A stretch of 64,000 bases of DNA from Microbacterium sp. LKL04 (GCF_900102005.1 NZ_LT627736.1:1550001-1614000); one strand, 5' to 3'. Counted from the first letter of the stretch, positions 18,143-27,034 are shown. Notes: generated by a model not told the origin, from the letters alone. Numbers and translations: made by a program.

Positions 18143-18804
18143 TGCCGGTCCCTGCCACTGCTTCGCCGCCGCGCCCGCTGCTGCGCGATGAGGTCCGCAC
18201 GCGCCTCCGTGAAGCCATCGTCGACGGAACTCTCGCGCCCGGCGAGCAGCTCCGCGACGCCGAGCTCGCCGTCTGGCTCGGCGTCTCCCGCACCCCCGTC
18301 CGCGAGGCGCTCCTCGACCTCGCCCGCTCCGGGCTCGTCCAGGCGCTCCCCGGGCGGTCGACCGTCGTCTCCCCCGTCGAGGGTCGGGACGTGCAGGACG
18401 CCGCCGCGGTCGTCGCCGCCATGCATCGCGTCGCGGTCGTCGAGGCGACCCCGCTGCTCACCGACGGCGACATCCAGCGGATGCAGGAGGCCAATGACGC
18501 CTTCGTCGCTGCGCACGCCGCCGGTGACACCGACGCAGCCCTCGCTGCGGATCGTGCGTTCCACGCCGTCGCCGTGGAGCGTGCGTCGAACGCGGCGGTG
18601 CGCACCGTCCTCGCGCTTTACGGCCCCGTCCTCGAACGCGCCGAGCGGCTGCGTTTCGGATCTCACGACGCATCCGCATCCGCATCCCGACACGCCGACC
18701 TCATCCGACACTGCACCGCCCGTGACGCCCACGCCGCGGCATCCGTCGCCGAAGGCCTCTGGCTCGACCTCCTCACCGACACCACACCCCAGGAGACCCC
18801 GTGA
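18142..18804 (+). CDS. GntR family (FCD type) transcriptional regulator
   Basis: 220 residues. An N-terminal winged helix-turn-helix of the GntR class spans about 10-78 ([38 protein letters not shown]). The helical C-terminal FCD effector domain (about 85-215) contains the Asp/His positions of its metal/ligand pocket ([13 protein letters not shown]). It overlaps acdS by GTGA, so it is very probably the local regulator of ACC deaminase, responding to ACC or a product. The ATG at 18142 is preferred; a TTG at 18106 would lie upstream of the palindrome. In Pseudomonas acdS is controlled by an Lrp-type AcdR instead. Confidence 0.9.
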   Translation: MPVPATASPPRPLLRDEVRTRLREAIVDGTLAPGEQLRDAELAVWLGVSRTPVREALLDLARSGLVQALPGRSTVVSPVEGRDVQDAAAVVAAMHRVAVVEATPLLTDGDIQRMQEANDAFVAAHAAGDTDAALAADRAFHAVAVERASNAAVRTVLALYGPVLERAERLRFGSHDASASASRHADLIRHCTARDAHAAASVAEGLWLDLLTDTTPQETP

Positions 18805-19820
18805 TCCTCGACCAGTTCCCCCGCCACCCGCTGACCTTCGGGCCGAGCCCCCTCCAGCATCTGAAGCGACTGACGCAGCACCTCGGCGGCGCGCAGGTGT
18901 GGGCCAAGCGCGAGGACGTCTCGAGCGGCCTGGCCTTCGGCGGCAACAAGACGCGCAAGCTCGAGTACATCGTGCCCGACGTGCTCGCGAGCGGCGCCGA
19001 CACGATCGTCTCGATCGGCGGCTACCAGTCGAACCACACCCGCCAGGTCGCGGCCGTCGCCGCGCACCTCGGCCTCAAGGCGCGTCTCGTGCAGGAGAAG
19101 TGGGTCCCGTGGGACGAGCCGGTCAACGACAAGGTCGGCAACATCCTGCTGTCGCGCATGATGGGCGCGGACTCCCGCCTCGACGACGCCGGCTTCGACA
19201 TCGGCATCCGGGACTCCTGGAAGCAGGCACTGCAGGACGTGGAGGATGCCGGTGGCACCCCCTACCCGATCCCCGCCGGCGCGTCGGAGCACCGCCTCGG
19301 CGGTCTCGGATTCGCGAACTGGGCCTTCGAGGTCGCCGAGCAGGAGAAGCAGTTCGGCGTCTTCTTCGACACGATCGTGGTCTGCACCGTGACCGGATCG
19401 ACCCACGCGGGAATGATCGCCGGCTTCGCCGCCCTCGAAGAGCTCACCGGCGTGCGGCGCCGCGTCATCGGCATCGACGCGTCCGCCACGCTGCAGAAGA
19501 CGCGCGACCAGGTCGCACGCATCGCCCGCAACACGGCGGAACTGATCGAGCTCGGCCGGGATCTGCGCGACGACGAGATCCAGGTGCTGGAAGGTTGGGC
19601 GGGCGACCTCTACGGCATCCCCGTCGACTCGACGATGTCGGCGATGGCGCTCGGAGCACAGCTCGAGGCGATGATCACCGACCCGGTCTACGAGGGCAAG
19701 TCGCTCGCCGGGCTCATCGACCTCGTGCAGAGCGGCGACATCCCGAAGGACTCGACCGTGCTCTACGCGCACCTCGGCGGGCAGCCGGCGATCAACGCCT
19801 ACCACTCGCTCTGGAGCTGA
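18801..19820 (+). CDS. acdS: 1-aminocyclopropane-1-carboxylate (ACC) deaminase
   Basis: 339 residues; a PLP enzyme that breaks the plant ethylene precursor ACC into 2-oxobutyrate and ammonia. PLP lysine K50 in [10 protein letters not shown] and the nucleophile-bearing [16 protein letters not shown] (S77) are present. The residues that separate true ACC deaminases from the related D-cysteine desulfhydrases are also present: Tyr-Glu in DPVYEGKS (Y297, E298) and the leucine in YAHLGG (L325), equivalent to Y294, E295 and L322 of the Pseudomonas enzyme. GTG start overlapping the gntR stop. The enzyme would let a plant-associated bacterium use ACC as nitrogen source and lower plant ethylene. Confidence 0.93.
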   Translation: MILDQFPRHPLTFGPSPLQHLKRLTQHLGGAQVWAKREDVSSGLAFGGNKTRKLEYIVPDVLASGADTIVSIGGYQSNHTRQVAAVAAHLGLKARLVQEKWVPWDEPVNDKVGNILLSRMMGADSRLDDAGFDIGIRDSWKQALQDVEDAGGTPYPIPAGASEHRLGGLGFANWAFEVAEQEKQFGVFFDTIVVCTVTGSTHAGMIAGFAALEELTGVRRRVIGIDASATLQKTRDQVARIARNTAELIELGRDLRDDEIQVLEGWAGDLYGIPVDSTMSAMALGAQLEAMITDPVYEGKSLAGLIDLVQSGDIPKDSTVLYAHLGGQPAINAYHSLWS

Positions 19821-19843
19821 GAACGTGGTCGGTCGGCTCCGCC

Positions 19844-20893
19844 TCAGCGCGAACCGAGCACGGCGAGGGCACGTTCCGCGACGTCCCGGGAGAAGTCGTC
19901 ATCCGGGCCCCCGATCACCTCGAGCACGTTGACGCCGTCGGTCGCATACAGCAGTCCATGTGCATCGCCATCCGGATGGATGACCGCCTCGGTCGCGCCC
20001 GCAACGTCCACCGGCTCAACATGCGGCGACCTGGCCAGCGCGTCGAACATCCACCCGCCGCCCGGGTATGTGACGACCGAGAAGAGCCGGAACTCCTCGT
20101 CGGGCGCCATCCGCTCATGCGCAGAGTAGAAGGGACACAGCTGCGCGACTCCCGCCTCGGCGAACATCGTCTGCTCCGCCTGCTCCGATCCCTCGTAGAA
20201 GCCGAGCTCGAATCCGCCCTCGGCTAACTCGTCGAAGCGCATGGCGGTCGCGAATACGTCGCACGCGGGCTCGTTCCACCACGAGTCGGTCCGCGTCACC
20301 GGCTCGGCCGTTCCCGCCCCCGATGACGCCGACCGACCGACCGAATCGATCGCTTGCAGCAACGTATCCTCGGACGGGAGCAGGTCTGAGCGACCGTACG
20401 AAGAGGCGAGGATCCACCGTCCGTCGACCGACCGCGCGACGCGGCAGATCACCGCGTCGTAGGAAGGGGCGCACTGGCGGGAATCGAATGCACCCGCGAG
20501 CCGTTCCGTCACCTCGGCTTCTGGAAGCACCAGGACGGTGAGGTTCTGCTCTTCCGGCGTGAGCCATCGGCAGGAGAGGCCGCCGAGGGTTCCCTCGGGC
20601 TCCGGGTCGACGTACATGTCCGCCCCCGTTCTTGTTATGAACTCGTCCTCGTCCAGCCATCCCTCGCCGACGAGGTCGTCGAGTTGCGTCGCGTCGAGGA
20701 CACGTGAACAGTCTCCTTCGTAATACCGCACCGGCTCGGTACGGCTGGCAGTCTCCGACCGTGAGGGCGACGGCGTCGCGGCCGGTTCCGTAACCTCGAT
20801 GGGAGGCGCGGTCGGCGTCGCCTCGGGTGCCGCGCAGGCGGTCAATGTCAAGAAGGACAGCGTGACGACTACCAGGGCCGAGCTCAGACGCAT
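19844..20893 (-). CDS. Secreted lipoprotein, unknown function
   Basis: 349 residues. The signal peptide ends in the lipobox LTAC (lipidated C19), followed by about 40 residues rich in Thr, Pro and Ser. The rest has four to six cysteines spaced as in paired extracellular disulfides (GDCSRVL, LSCRWL, RQCAPSYDAVICRV, PACDVFA, QLCPFY) and two similar halves each beginning with a Cys-containing segment, which suggests a duplicated domain. I do not recognise the family. Its base composition looks a little lower in GC than its neighbours. Convergent with acdS (23 nt). Confidence 0.8.
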   Translation of the reverse strand: MRLSSALVVVTLSFLTLTACAAPEATPTAPPIEVTEPAATPSPSRSETASRTEPVRYYEGDCSRVLDATQLDDLVGEGWLDEDEFITRTGADMYVDPEPEGTLGGLSCRWLTPEEQNLTVLVLPEAEVTERLAGAFDSRQCAPSYDAVICRVARSVDGRWILASSYGRSDLLPSEDTLLQAIDSVGRSASSGAGTAEPVTRTDSWWNEPACDVFATAMRFDELAEGGFELGFYEGSEQAEQTMFAEAGVAQLCPFYSAHERMAPDEEFRLFSVVTYPGGGWMFDALARSPHVEPVDVAGATEAVIHPDGDAHGLLYATDGVNVLEVIGGPDDDFSRDVAERALAVLGSR

Positions 20894-20992
20894 GGCTACA
20901 TCCTGTCAGGCGTGCCCCACGGGAGCAGTCAGTTCCGACATCGATTGGACATCGCCCATTTCGTGGCCGGTATACGTCGTCGGCTGCGGACG

Positions 20993-22144
20993 TCAGGAGG
21001 TGACGACCTGCGCCGTTCCCAGCGGAGCGTCCGGGCCCATCTCGTCGGCGAGACGGTTCGCCTCGGCGATGAGAGTCGCGACGATGTCCTCCTCGGGGAC
21101 GGTCTTGACGACCTCGCCCTTGACGAAGATCTGACCCTTGCCGTTACCCGAGGCGACACCGAGGTCGGCGTCGCGCGCCTCACCGGGACCGTTGACGACG
21201 CATCCCATGACGGCGACGCGCAGCGGGACCGTCATGTCCTTGAGACCCTCGGTGACGTTGTCGGCCAGCGAGTAGACGTCGACCTGCGCGCGACCGCAGG
21301 ACGGGCACGAGACGATCTCGAGCTTGCGCTCGCGGAGGTTCAGCGACTGCAGGATCTGGTGGCCGACCTTGACCTCTTCGGCGGGAGGCGCCGACAGCGA
21401 GACGCGGATGGTGTCGCCGATGCCCTCGCCGAGCAGGATGCCGAAGGCCGTCGCGCTCTTGATCGTGCCCTGGAACGCGGGTCCGGCCTCGGTCACGCCG
21501 AGGTGGAGCGGCCAGTCGCCCCGCTCGGCGAGCATGCGGTAGGCCTTCACCATCACGACGGGGTCGTTGTGCTTGACCGAGATCTTGAAGTCGTGGAAGT
21601 CGTGCTCTTCGAAGAGGGATGCCTCCCACACGGCGCTCTCGACGAGGGCCTCGGCCGTCGCCTTGCCGTACTTCTCGAGCAGTCGCTTGTCGAGCGAGCC
21701 CGCGTTGACACCGATGCGCAGCGACACCCCGGCGGCCTTCGCCGCAGCGGCGATCTGACCGACGTTACCGTCGAACTCGCGGATGTTGCCGGGGTTCACG
21801 CGCACCGCACCGCAGCCGGCGTCGATCGCGCTGTAGATGTACCGCGGCTGGAAGTGGATGTCGGCGATGACGGGGATCTGGCTCTTCATCGCGATGATCT
21901 TGAGCGCATCGGCGTCAGCCTGGTGGGGCACGGCGACACGGACGATCTCGCAGCCGGAGGCCGTGAGCTCGGCGATCTGCTGCAGGGTGGCGTTGATGTT
22001 CGTCGTGGGCGTCGTCGTCATCGACTGGACGCTGACGGGGGCGTCGCCGCCGACGAGGACCTTGCCGACCTTGATCTGACGACTCTTGCGGCGAGGCGCG
22101 AGGGTCTCCGGCACGCGGGGCATCCCGATGTTGACTGCTGGCAC
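20993..22144 (-). CDS. ispG: 4-hydroxy-3-methylbut-2-en-1-yl diphosphate synthase IspG (GcpE)
   Basis: 383 residues; the sixth step of the non-mevalonate isoprenoid pathway, using a [4Fe-4S] cluster. The TIM barrel starts with [13 protein letters not shown]; cluster cysteines are in SCPSCGR and [11 protein letters not shown] near the C terminus. dxr of the same pathway is 6.5 kb away and rseP lies between; in many actinobacteria the three genes are adjacent. The GTG start at 22144 follows a TAGGCT hexamer by 6 nt, so the message is probably leaderless. Divergent from the trp leader. Confidence 0.96.
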   Translation of the reverse strand: MPAVNIGMPRVPETLAPRRKSRQIKVGKVLVGGDAPVSVQSMTTTPTTNINATLQQIAELTASGCEIVRVAVPHQADADALKIIAMKSQIPVIADIHFQPRYIYSAIDAGCGAVRVNPGNIREFDGNVGQIAAAAKAAGVSLRIGVNAGSLDKRLLEKYGKATAEALVESAVWEASLFEEHDFHDFKISVKHNDPVVMVKAYRMLAERGDWPLHLGVTEAGPAFQGTIKSATAFGILLGEGIGDTIRVSLSAPPAEEVKVGHQILQSLNLRERKLEIVSCPSCGRAQVDVYSLADNVTEGLKDMTVPLRVAVMGCVVNGPGEARDADLGVASGNGKGQIFVKGEVVKTVPEEDIVATLIAEANRLADEMGPDAPLGTAQVVTS

Positions 22145-22150
22145 GACTCC

Positions 22151-22156
22151 AGCCTA
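22151..22156 (-). promoter_or_regulatory. -10 hexamer TAGGCT of ispG
   Basis: TAGGCT on the minus strand, 6 nt before the GTG at 22144. Confidence 0.55.
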
Positions 22157-22207
22157 AGCCGCTGGGGAGCGCGCGGCACGGTAGGCAGCCGCGAAAGCCG
22201 CCTGTGG

Positions 22208-22213
22208 TAGGTT
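22208..22213 (+). promoter_or_regulatory. -10 hexamer TAGGTT of the trp leader
   Basis: TAGGTT, 6 nt before the ATG of the leader peptide. This puts the transcription start at or next to that ATG. No clear -35 at the usual distance. Confidence 0.55.
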
Positions 22214-22219
22214 CGCCCC

Positions 22220-22255
22220 ATGTTCGCGAACCGCACGTGGTGGCGCCCCGCCTGA
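22220..22255 (+). CDS. trpL: trp operon leader peptide TrpL (11 residues, tandem Trp)
   Basis: A reading frame of 11 codons, MFANRTWWRPA, with two consecutive TGG codons (22238-22243) followed by a stop inside the first attenuator segment. It is immediately upstream of a fused anthranilate synthase gene and a terminator hairpin, as expected for ribosome-mediated attenuation. Tryptophan shortage would stall the ribosome on the Trp codons and favour the antiterminator. No ribosome-binding site: a -10 hexamer ends 6 nt before the ATG, so it should be read as a leaderless message. A comparable attenuator has been described before the fused anthranilate synthase of Streptomyces venezuelae. Confidence 0.88.
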   Translation: MFANRTWWRPA

Positions 22256-22276
22256 GGCGGACGCTGCGAGCATTCG

Positions 22277-22318
22277 ACGACCGCCTGAGCTGAACGCCCG
22301 GCGGTCGTTTCTCGTTTT
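22277..22318 (+). terminator. trp attenuator: terminator hairpin and competing antiterminator
   Basis: The terminator stem is ACGACCGCC (22277-22285) with its exact complement (22300-22308), followed by the T-rich TTCTCGTTTT. The alternative antiterminator pairs AGGCGG (22255-22260), which begins at the leader stop codon, with CCGCCT (22281-22286), which would destroy the terminator. The gap between the Trp codons and the first segment fits ribosome stalling control. Confidence 0.85.
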
Positions 22319-22349
22319 ACCGGCGACCGCCCCGAACGGAAGAACCACC

Positions 22350-24254
22350 ATGACCGGCACCGCCCCGATCATCCTCGCCGACCTCGCCGCCCGCGGTGTC
22401 CCCTTCGCCCTCCTCGCCCGCGATGGCGAAACCGTCGAGGTACTCACGGGCGACGTCATCGACGTCGAACTGCTCGCCGACATCCCCCTCACCGATGACG
22501 CCGGCGCAGGGCGCGAGGTCCTCGCCCTCGTGCCGTTCCGCCAGGTCGTCGAGCGCGGATTCGCGTGCCACGACGACGAGGCCCCCCTCCGCTGTCTCGT
22601 CGTCGGCGAGCGCCGCGCCCTCCCCCTGGCCGACGCCCTCGCGCAACTGCCGACGGCCCGCATCCCGCTCGAAGATGCCGGCTTCGACATCGACGACGAG
22701 TCGTACGCCGACATCGTCCGCCGCGTCATCGCCGACGAGATCGGCCGCGGTGAGGGCGCCAACTTCGTCATCCGCCGCGACTACGTCGCGGGCGTCGACG
22801 GCGACCCGCTCACCGCGGGCCTCACCTGGTTCCGCGCACTCCTCGAGCACGAACGGGGCGCGTACTGGACGTTCCTCGTCTCGACGCCGGACCACCTCGC
22901 CGTCGGCGCGAGTCCCGAGGCGCACGTGAGCGCCCAGGACGGCATCGTGACGATGAACCCCATCTCGGGGACCTTCCGGCACCCCGCCGGCGGCGCGACC
23001 GCCGAGACGCTCACCGAGTTCCTCTCCTCCACGAAGGAGACGGAGGAACTGTTCATGGTGGTCGACGAGGAACTGAAGATGATGTCGGCCGTCTGCAGCG
23101 ACGGCGGCCGCATCACGGGGCCGCACCTCAAGGAGATGTCGCGCCTCACGCACACCGAGTACATGCTGCGCGGCACGAGCACGATGGACCCCCGCGACAT
23201 CCTGCGCGAGACGATGTTCGCGCCCACCGTCACCGGTTCGCCGATGCAGAACGCCTGCACGGTCATCGCGCGGCACGAGCAGAGCCCCCGCGGCTACTAC
23301 TCCGGGGTCGCCGCACTGTTCACGCCGCGCGCGGACGGCGGTCACGACCTCGATGCGCCCATCCTCATCCGCACCGCCTACGTCGTCGACGGCCGCCTGC
23401 GCGTCCCGGTCGGGGCGACGCTCGTGCGCCACTCCGACCCCTACGGCGAGGTGGGCGAGACGCACGGCAAGGCCGCCGGGGTCCTCGGTGCGATCGGCGC
23501 CATCCCCCGTGACACGGTCGTCGCCTCCCCGGTCGACGAGGATGCACCCGCCGCGGCGCGCCGGCCTCTCGGCGAGGACCCGGCGATCGCTGAGCTCCTC
23601 GCCTCACGCAACGCCCGCCTCGCCGCATTCTGGCTCAACCCGCAGGGCGAACCGAGCCGGGGACCGCTGGCCGGACGGACCGCTCTCGTGGTGGACGCCG
23701 AGGACCGCTTCACCACGATGCTCGCCCACCAGCTCCGCCACCTCGGCTTCGCCGTGACGATCGCGCACTGGTCGGAGGCGACGCCGGATGCCGTCGCGGC
23801 GGCCGACCTGGTGGTCTCGGGCCCCGGGCCCGGCGACCCCCGCGATGCGGACAGCGATCGGATCGCGCGCCTGCGCGAGGTCGTCGGAGCCCGCCTCGAC
23901 GCGCGCGCGCCCCTCCTCGCCGTCTGTCTGAGCCATCAGGTCCTCGCCGACCGGCTGGGCATCGACCTCGCGCCGTTGGCGAGCCCGCACCAGGGGCTCC
24001 AGAAGACCGTCGACGTGTTCGGGGCCGCGGCATCCATCGGGTTCTACAACACCTTCACGGCACGCGTCGCGCCGGGGACCGACCGGGTGGGCGCGACCGA
24101 CGTGGCCGCGGACGCCGTGACGGGCGATGTCTACGCGCTCCGAGGGCCCGGGTACGCGTCCGTGCAGGGCCACCTCGAGTCGATCCTGTCGCGGGACGGC
24201 CTGACGACCCTCGACCGGCTGGTCACGCACGCCCTCAGCCCCGTCGAGGGCTGA
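22350..24254 (+). CDS. PhzE-type fused anthranilate synthase (TrpE-TrpG fusion)
   Basis: 634 residues joining a chorismate-using synthase (about 1-400) to a glutamine amidotransferase (about 440-634). The first part has MNPISGTFRHP, VVDEELKMMSAVC, HLKEMSRLTHTEY and APTVTGSP, closest to PhzE of phenazine pathways. The amidotransferase triad is C526 (AVCLSHQ), H608 and E610 (QGHLES). PhzE makes 2-amino-2-desoxyisochorismate; similar actinobacterial fusions make anthranilate. The trp attenuator in front favours a tryptophan-linked role, and no phenazine genes are nearby. GGAAG lies 8 nt before the ATG. The gene is placed within the usual ispG-rseP interval, on the other strand. Confidence 0.9.
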   Translation: MTGTAPIILADLAARGVPFALLARDGETVEVLTGDVIDVELLADIPLTDDAGAGREVLALVPFRQVVERGFACHDDEAPLRCLVVGERRALPLADALAQLPTARIPLEDAGFDIDDESYADIVRRVIADEIGRGEGANFVIRRDYVAGVDGDPLTAGLTWFRALLEHERGAYWTFLVSTPDHLAVGASPEAHVSAQDGIVTMNPISGTFRHPAGGATAETLTEFLSSTKETEELFMVVDEELKMMSAVCSDGGRITGPHLKEMSRLTHTEYMLRGTSTMDPRDILRETMFAPTVTGSPMQNACTVIARHEQSPRGYYSGVAALFTPRADGGHDLDAPILIRTAYVVDGRLRVPVGATLVRHSDPYGEVGETHGKAAGVLGAIGAIPRDTVVASPVDEDAPAAARRPLGEDPAIAELLASRNARLAAFWLNPQGEPSRGPLAGRTALVVDAEDRFTTMLAHQLRHLGFAVTIAHWSEATPDAVAAADLVVSGPGPGDPRDADSDRIARLREVVGARLDARAPLLAVCLSHQVLADRLGIDLAPLASPHQGLQKTVDVFGAAASIGFYNTFTARVAPGTDRVGATDVAADAVTGDVYALRGPGYASVQGHLESILSRDGLTTLDRLVTHALSPVEG

Positions 24255-24261
24255 ACCGGCG

Positions 24262-25578
24262 TCAGCCGAACAGCTGGACCGGGTTGACGATGTCGGCGAG
24301 GATCAGCGTGCCGCCCATGAGGACGAGACCGATCACGACGATGTAGGTCACCGGAATGAGCTTCGTGGCGTCGACCGGTCGCGGCGCGCGACGCCCCGTC
24401 AGCCGCGACCACACGCGCTTGAGTCCGTCCCAGAGCGCGACGACGATGTGGCCGCCGTCCAGCGGCAGCAGCGGCACGAGATTGAAGACGAACAGGGCGA
24501 TGTTCAACGAGCCGAGCAGCGCGAGCATGCCCGAGACGCGGTTGAGGATCGGTGCGTCGGTCGCGGCGACCTCACCCGCGAGACGCCCGGCGCCCACGAC
24601 AGAGAGGGGACCGTTCGGGTCGCGACCGGCACCGGTGAACGTGTCCACCGCGGTCTGGTACACGCGGGCGGGTAGCTGCCAGATGATGCCCATGACACGG
24701 CCGGTCTGCTCGATCGCTGCCTGCGGCCCCTCCCAGATCGGCTGAGGGACGTACGCGACGGTGGCGGACATGCCCACGAACCCCACCTCCGCGGTCGCCA
24801 TGGTGCCGTCCGCCGCGGGCACCTCGCGCGTCGCGAGGACCGGGGTGACCTCGAGGGTCTGCCGCACACCATCGCGGTCGACGACGATCGGAAGCGTCTT
24901 CTCGGGAGACTTCTGGATGATCGCGGACGCCTCGGCGAAGGTGTCGACGGCGGTCCCGTCGACCGAGACGATGACATCTCCCGGACGGATGCCGGCGGCC
25001 GCCGCCGGCGACACCGGATCACCGGCCGCGCAGGCGGTCTTCGACGTCTGGGCGGGGAGGACGCATTCGTTCACGGCGGCAACCGTCGTGGTGGCGGTCT
25101 GCACACCGATCCCCGAGAACATGATCGCGAACAGGATGATCGCCAGGATGAGGTTCATGGCCGGTCCGCCCAGCATGATGATGACCCGCTTGTAGACGGG
25201 CAGGCGGTAGAAGGCGCGCTCACCGCCGTCGCCCTTGAGCGTCTCGTCGTTGACGACGCGGGCGTCCTGGATCATCGACTCGAACAACCGGCGGCGACGG
25301 GGGGTTCCCGTCTCGGGCTCGCCCTCGGCAGCGGCCTTCGAGGGAGGGTACATCCCGGCCATGGAGATGAATCCGCCGAGCGGCAGGAGGCGGAACCCGT
25401 ACTCCGTCTCGCCGATCCTCCGGGAGAAGATCCGGGGACCGAAGCCGATCATGTACTGGCCGACACGGACGCCGAACGCCTTCGCCGGCGCCAGGTGTCC
25501 GACCTCATGGAGGGCGATCGACACGGCGAGTCCGACCACCAGCACGAGGACGCCGATGATGAATGCGAGAACGGTCAC
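24262..25578 (-). CDS. rseP: Site-2 membrane metalloprotease RseP/Rip1 (M50)
   Basis: 438 residues; an intramembrane zinc protease that cuts anti-sigma factors. The zinc motif HEVGH is in the first helix (24-28), the third ligand in PLLPLDGGHIV near residue 375, and one PDZ domain lies in the middle (SPAAAAGIRPGDVIVSVDG). Four membrane helices. Belongs with ispG and dxr in the actinobacterial dxr-rip1-gcpE group. GTG start at 25578, 6 nt after TAGCGT. An insertion after the second helix (about 80-125, acidic and Arg-rich) is common in actinobacterial members. Target anti-sigma factor not in window. Confidence 0.94.
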   Translation of the reverse strand: MTVLAFIIGVLVLVVGLAVSIALHEVGHLAPAKAFGVRVGQYMIGFGPRIFSRRIGETEYGFRLLPLGGFISMAGMYPPSKAAAEGEPETGTPRRRRLFESMIQDARVVNDETLKGDGGERAFYRLPVYKRVIIMLGGPAMNLILAIILFAIMFSGIGVQTATTTVAAVNECVLPAQTSKTACAAGDPVSPAAAAGIRPGDVIVSVDGTAVDTFAEASAIIQKSPEKTLPIVVDRDGVRQTLEVTPVLATREVPAADGTMATAEVGFVGMSATVAYVPQPIWEGPQAAIEQTGRVMGIIWQLPARVYQTAVDTFTGAGRDPNGPLSVVGAGRLAGEVAATDAPILNRVSGMLALLGSLNIALFVFNLVPLLPLDGGHIVVALWDGLKRVWSRLTGRRAPRPVDATKLIPVTYIVVIGLVLMGGTLILADIVNPVQLFG

Positions 25579-25584
25579 GAGCCG

Positions 25585-25590
25585 ACGCTA
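25585..25590 (-). promoter_or_regulatory. -10 hexamer TAGCGT of rseP
   Basis: TAGCGT on the minus strand, 6 nt before the GTG at 25578. It indicates that rseP now has its own promoter rather than being read from dxr. Confidence 0.5.
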
Positions 25591-25650
25591 CCCCCGCTCA
25601 CTATGAACCGGCGATGACCGACGCCCGCCGAGGTCTGCCCGCGACCGATC

Positions 25651-25656
25651 TAGGCT
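25651..25656 (+). promoter_or_regulatory. -10 hexamer TAGGCT of the His-rich membrane protein gene
   Basis: TAGGCT, 6 nt before the GTG at 25663, with GGAGG inside the gap. Confidence 0.5.
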
Positions 25657-25662
25657 GGAGGG

Positions 25663-26241
25663 GTGATCCCCCGCCCCGCCGACCCTCGCCGCGCACGCGT
25701 CGCGCGAGCGGGCGGTGCCGCGGCGATCGCGACGCTCACCGCATCGGCCGCGCACACGCTCGGAGGCGGCACACCACCCGCTCCGTGGCTCGTGCTCACC
25801 GTGGCACTGCTGGCCTGGCCCGTCGCCCTCGCGATCGTGGGCTCGCGCCCGGGAGCATTCCGTACGGGCCTGGCGGTCGTGACCGCTCAGGCGATCCTGC
25901 ACGGTGCGTTCGCCCTGGTGGGGGACGCGGTCCCGCAGGCGGGTGCGTCGACGCACCACCACGGCCTGCTGATCCTCGACCCGTCCACGGGAACAGGCAT
26001 GGCGACCGGCACCGACATGCTGGCGGCCCACGTCATCGCGGGCATCGCGACCGCAGTGGCGGTGTGCCACGGCGAACGGATGCTGCGCGCCGTAGCCCGC
26101 GGCATCCGGCACCTCCTGCGCCCCACCGCACCTGCGCCGCTCTCCCCGATACCGGCGCCCGCGGCGGCCCTCCCGCAACCGCTGCGCCTTCGGCCGCGAC
26201 TCGTCCTCGCCGACCTCTCCCGACGCGGGCCTCCCCGCTGA
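25663..26241 (+). CDS. Membrane protein with His cluster, partner of YcnI-like protein
   Basis: 192 residues. Four hydrophobic segments (about 15-32, 42-60, 68-88, 125-145) are separated by a loop containing THHHG and several methionines (GMATGTDM), possible metal-binding side chains; the C terminus is Pro/Arg-rich and probably cytoplasmic. It is co-directional with the YcnI-like gene 78 nt downstream. The pairing suggests a role in copper handling, by analogy with ycnI loci that encode membrane partners; no enzyme motif is seen. GTG start at 25663 after a TAGGCT hexamer. Confidence 0.75.
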   Translation: MIPRPADPRRARVARAGGAAAIATLTASAAHTLGGGTPPAPWLVLTVALLAWPVALAIVGSRPGAFRTGLAVVTAQAILHGAFALVGDAVPQAGASTHHHGLLILDPSTGTGMATGTDMLAAHVIAGIATAVAVCHGERMLRAVARGIRHLLRPTAPAPLSPIPAPAAALPQPLRLRPRLVLADLSRRGPPR

Positions 26242-26319
26242 GCCTGCCGCGGCACCCGCGGCCCACGCTCACCATCCACCGGCGGACACGAATCCGCCTC
26301 TTTCAGGGAGACCCCCATC

Positions 26320-26994
26320 ATGACCACTCGTCCTGCGCGCCGTTCGGCGCTCACCCTCACCGGCCTCGCCCTCGGCGGCGCCCTCGTCCTCGCCGCTCCG
26401 ATGGCGGCATCCGCCCACGTCCACGTCCACGCCGACGGTGCCGCCGCCGGCGCGACCTCGCGGCTGGACTTCTCCTTCAGCCACGGCTGCGACGGCGCGG
26501 CGACCACCGCCCTCGTCTTCGACATCCCCCAGGGAGTCGACAACGTCACCCCCGTCGTCGACGGCGTGTGGAAGGTCAGTCGCGTCCTCGGCGAGAACAA
26601 CGTGCCCACCCAGGTCACCTACACCGCGATCACCCCGATCGAGGACGGCCTCGCGGCCTCGGCCTCGTTCGATGCCCTCTTCTCGTCCAAGGTCGGCGGC
26701 ACCGACGTCGCCTTCCCCGTCACGCAGCAGTGTGCGACGGGCGAGACCGAGTGGAACCAGATCGTGAAGGACGGCGAAGACCCCGAGACGCTGGAGTCGC
26801 CCGCCCCCGTCGTCGCGGTCGGCGCCGCCTCCGCGGCTTCGTCGGATCACGACGACGATGACCACGCCGCCGCCGCCGCACCGGCGGCGGCGGCGACCTC
26901 CACGGATCCGATCGCCACGTGGCTCGGCGGCGGAGCCCTCGTCCTCGGAGCCGCCGCGCTCGTCGTCGCGATCCTGAACCGCCGCAAGGTCTGA
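26320..26994 (+). CDS. YcnI family (DUF1775) copper-binding protein
   Basis: 224 residues. A signal peptide ends in ASA, so the mature protein begins with histidine (HVHVHAD), the histidine-brace position with which YcnI proteins bind Cu(II). A single Ig-like DUF1775 domain follows (about 35-160, with the pair of cysteines HGC...QQC), then an Asp/His/Ala-rich stalk (HDDDDHAAAAA) and a C-terminal membrane helix with a basic end (NRRKV). It would be anchored outside the cell. AGGGAG 9 nt before the ATG. In Bacillus the family is linked to copper import/homeostasis. Confidence 0.9.
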   Translation: MTTRPARRSALTLTGLALGGALVLAAPMAASAHVHVHADGAAAGATSRLDFSFSHGCDGAATTALVFDIPQGVDNVTPVVDGVWKVSRVLGENNVPTQVTYTAITPIEDGLAASASFDALFSSKVGGTDVAFPVTQQCATGETEWNQIVKDGEDPETLESPAPVVAVGAASAASSDHDDDDHAAAAAPAAAATSTDPIATWLGGGALVLGAAALVVAILNRRKV

Positions 26995-27034
26995 CCCGGG
27001 CCGGCCGGAGGCCGGGTGCGATGATGGAGGGACC

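Noticed and set aside
22350..24254. Start of a phenazine biosynthesis cluster
   Set aside because: No other phz-like gene is in the window, and the trp attenuator points to tryptophan-linked control.
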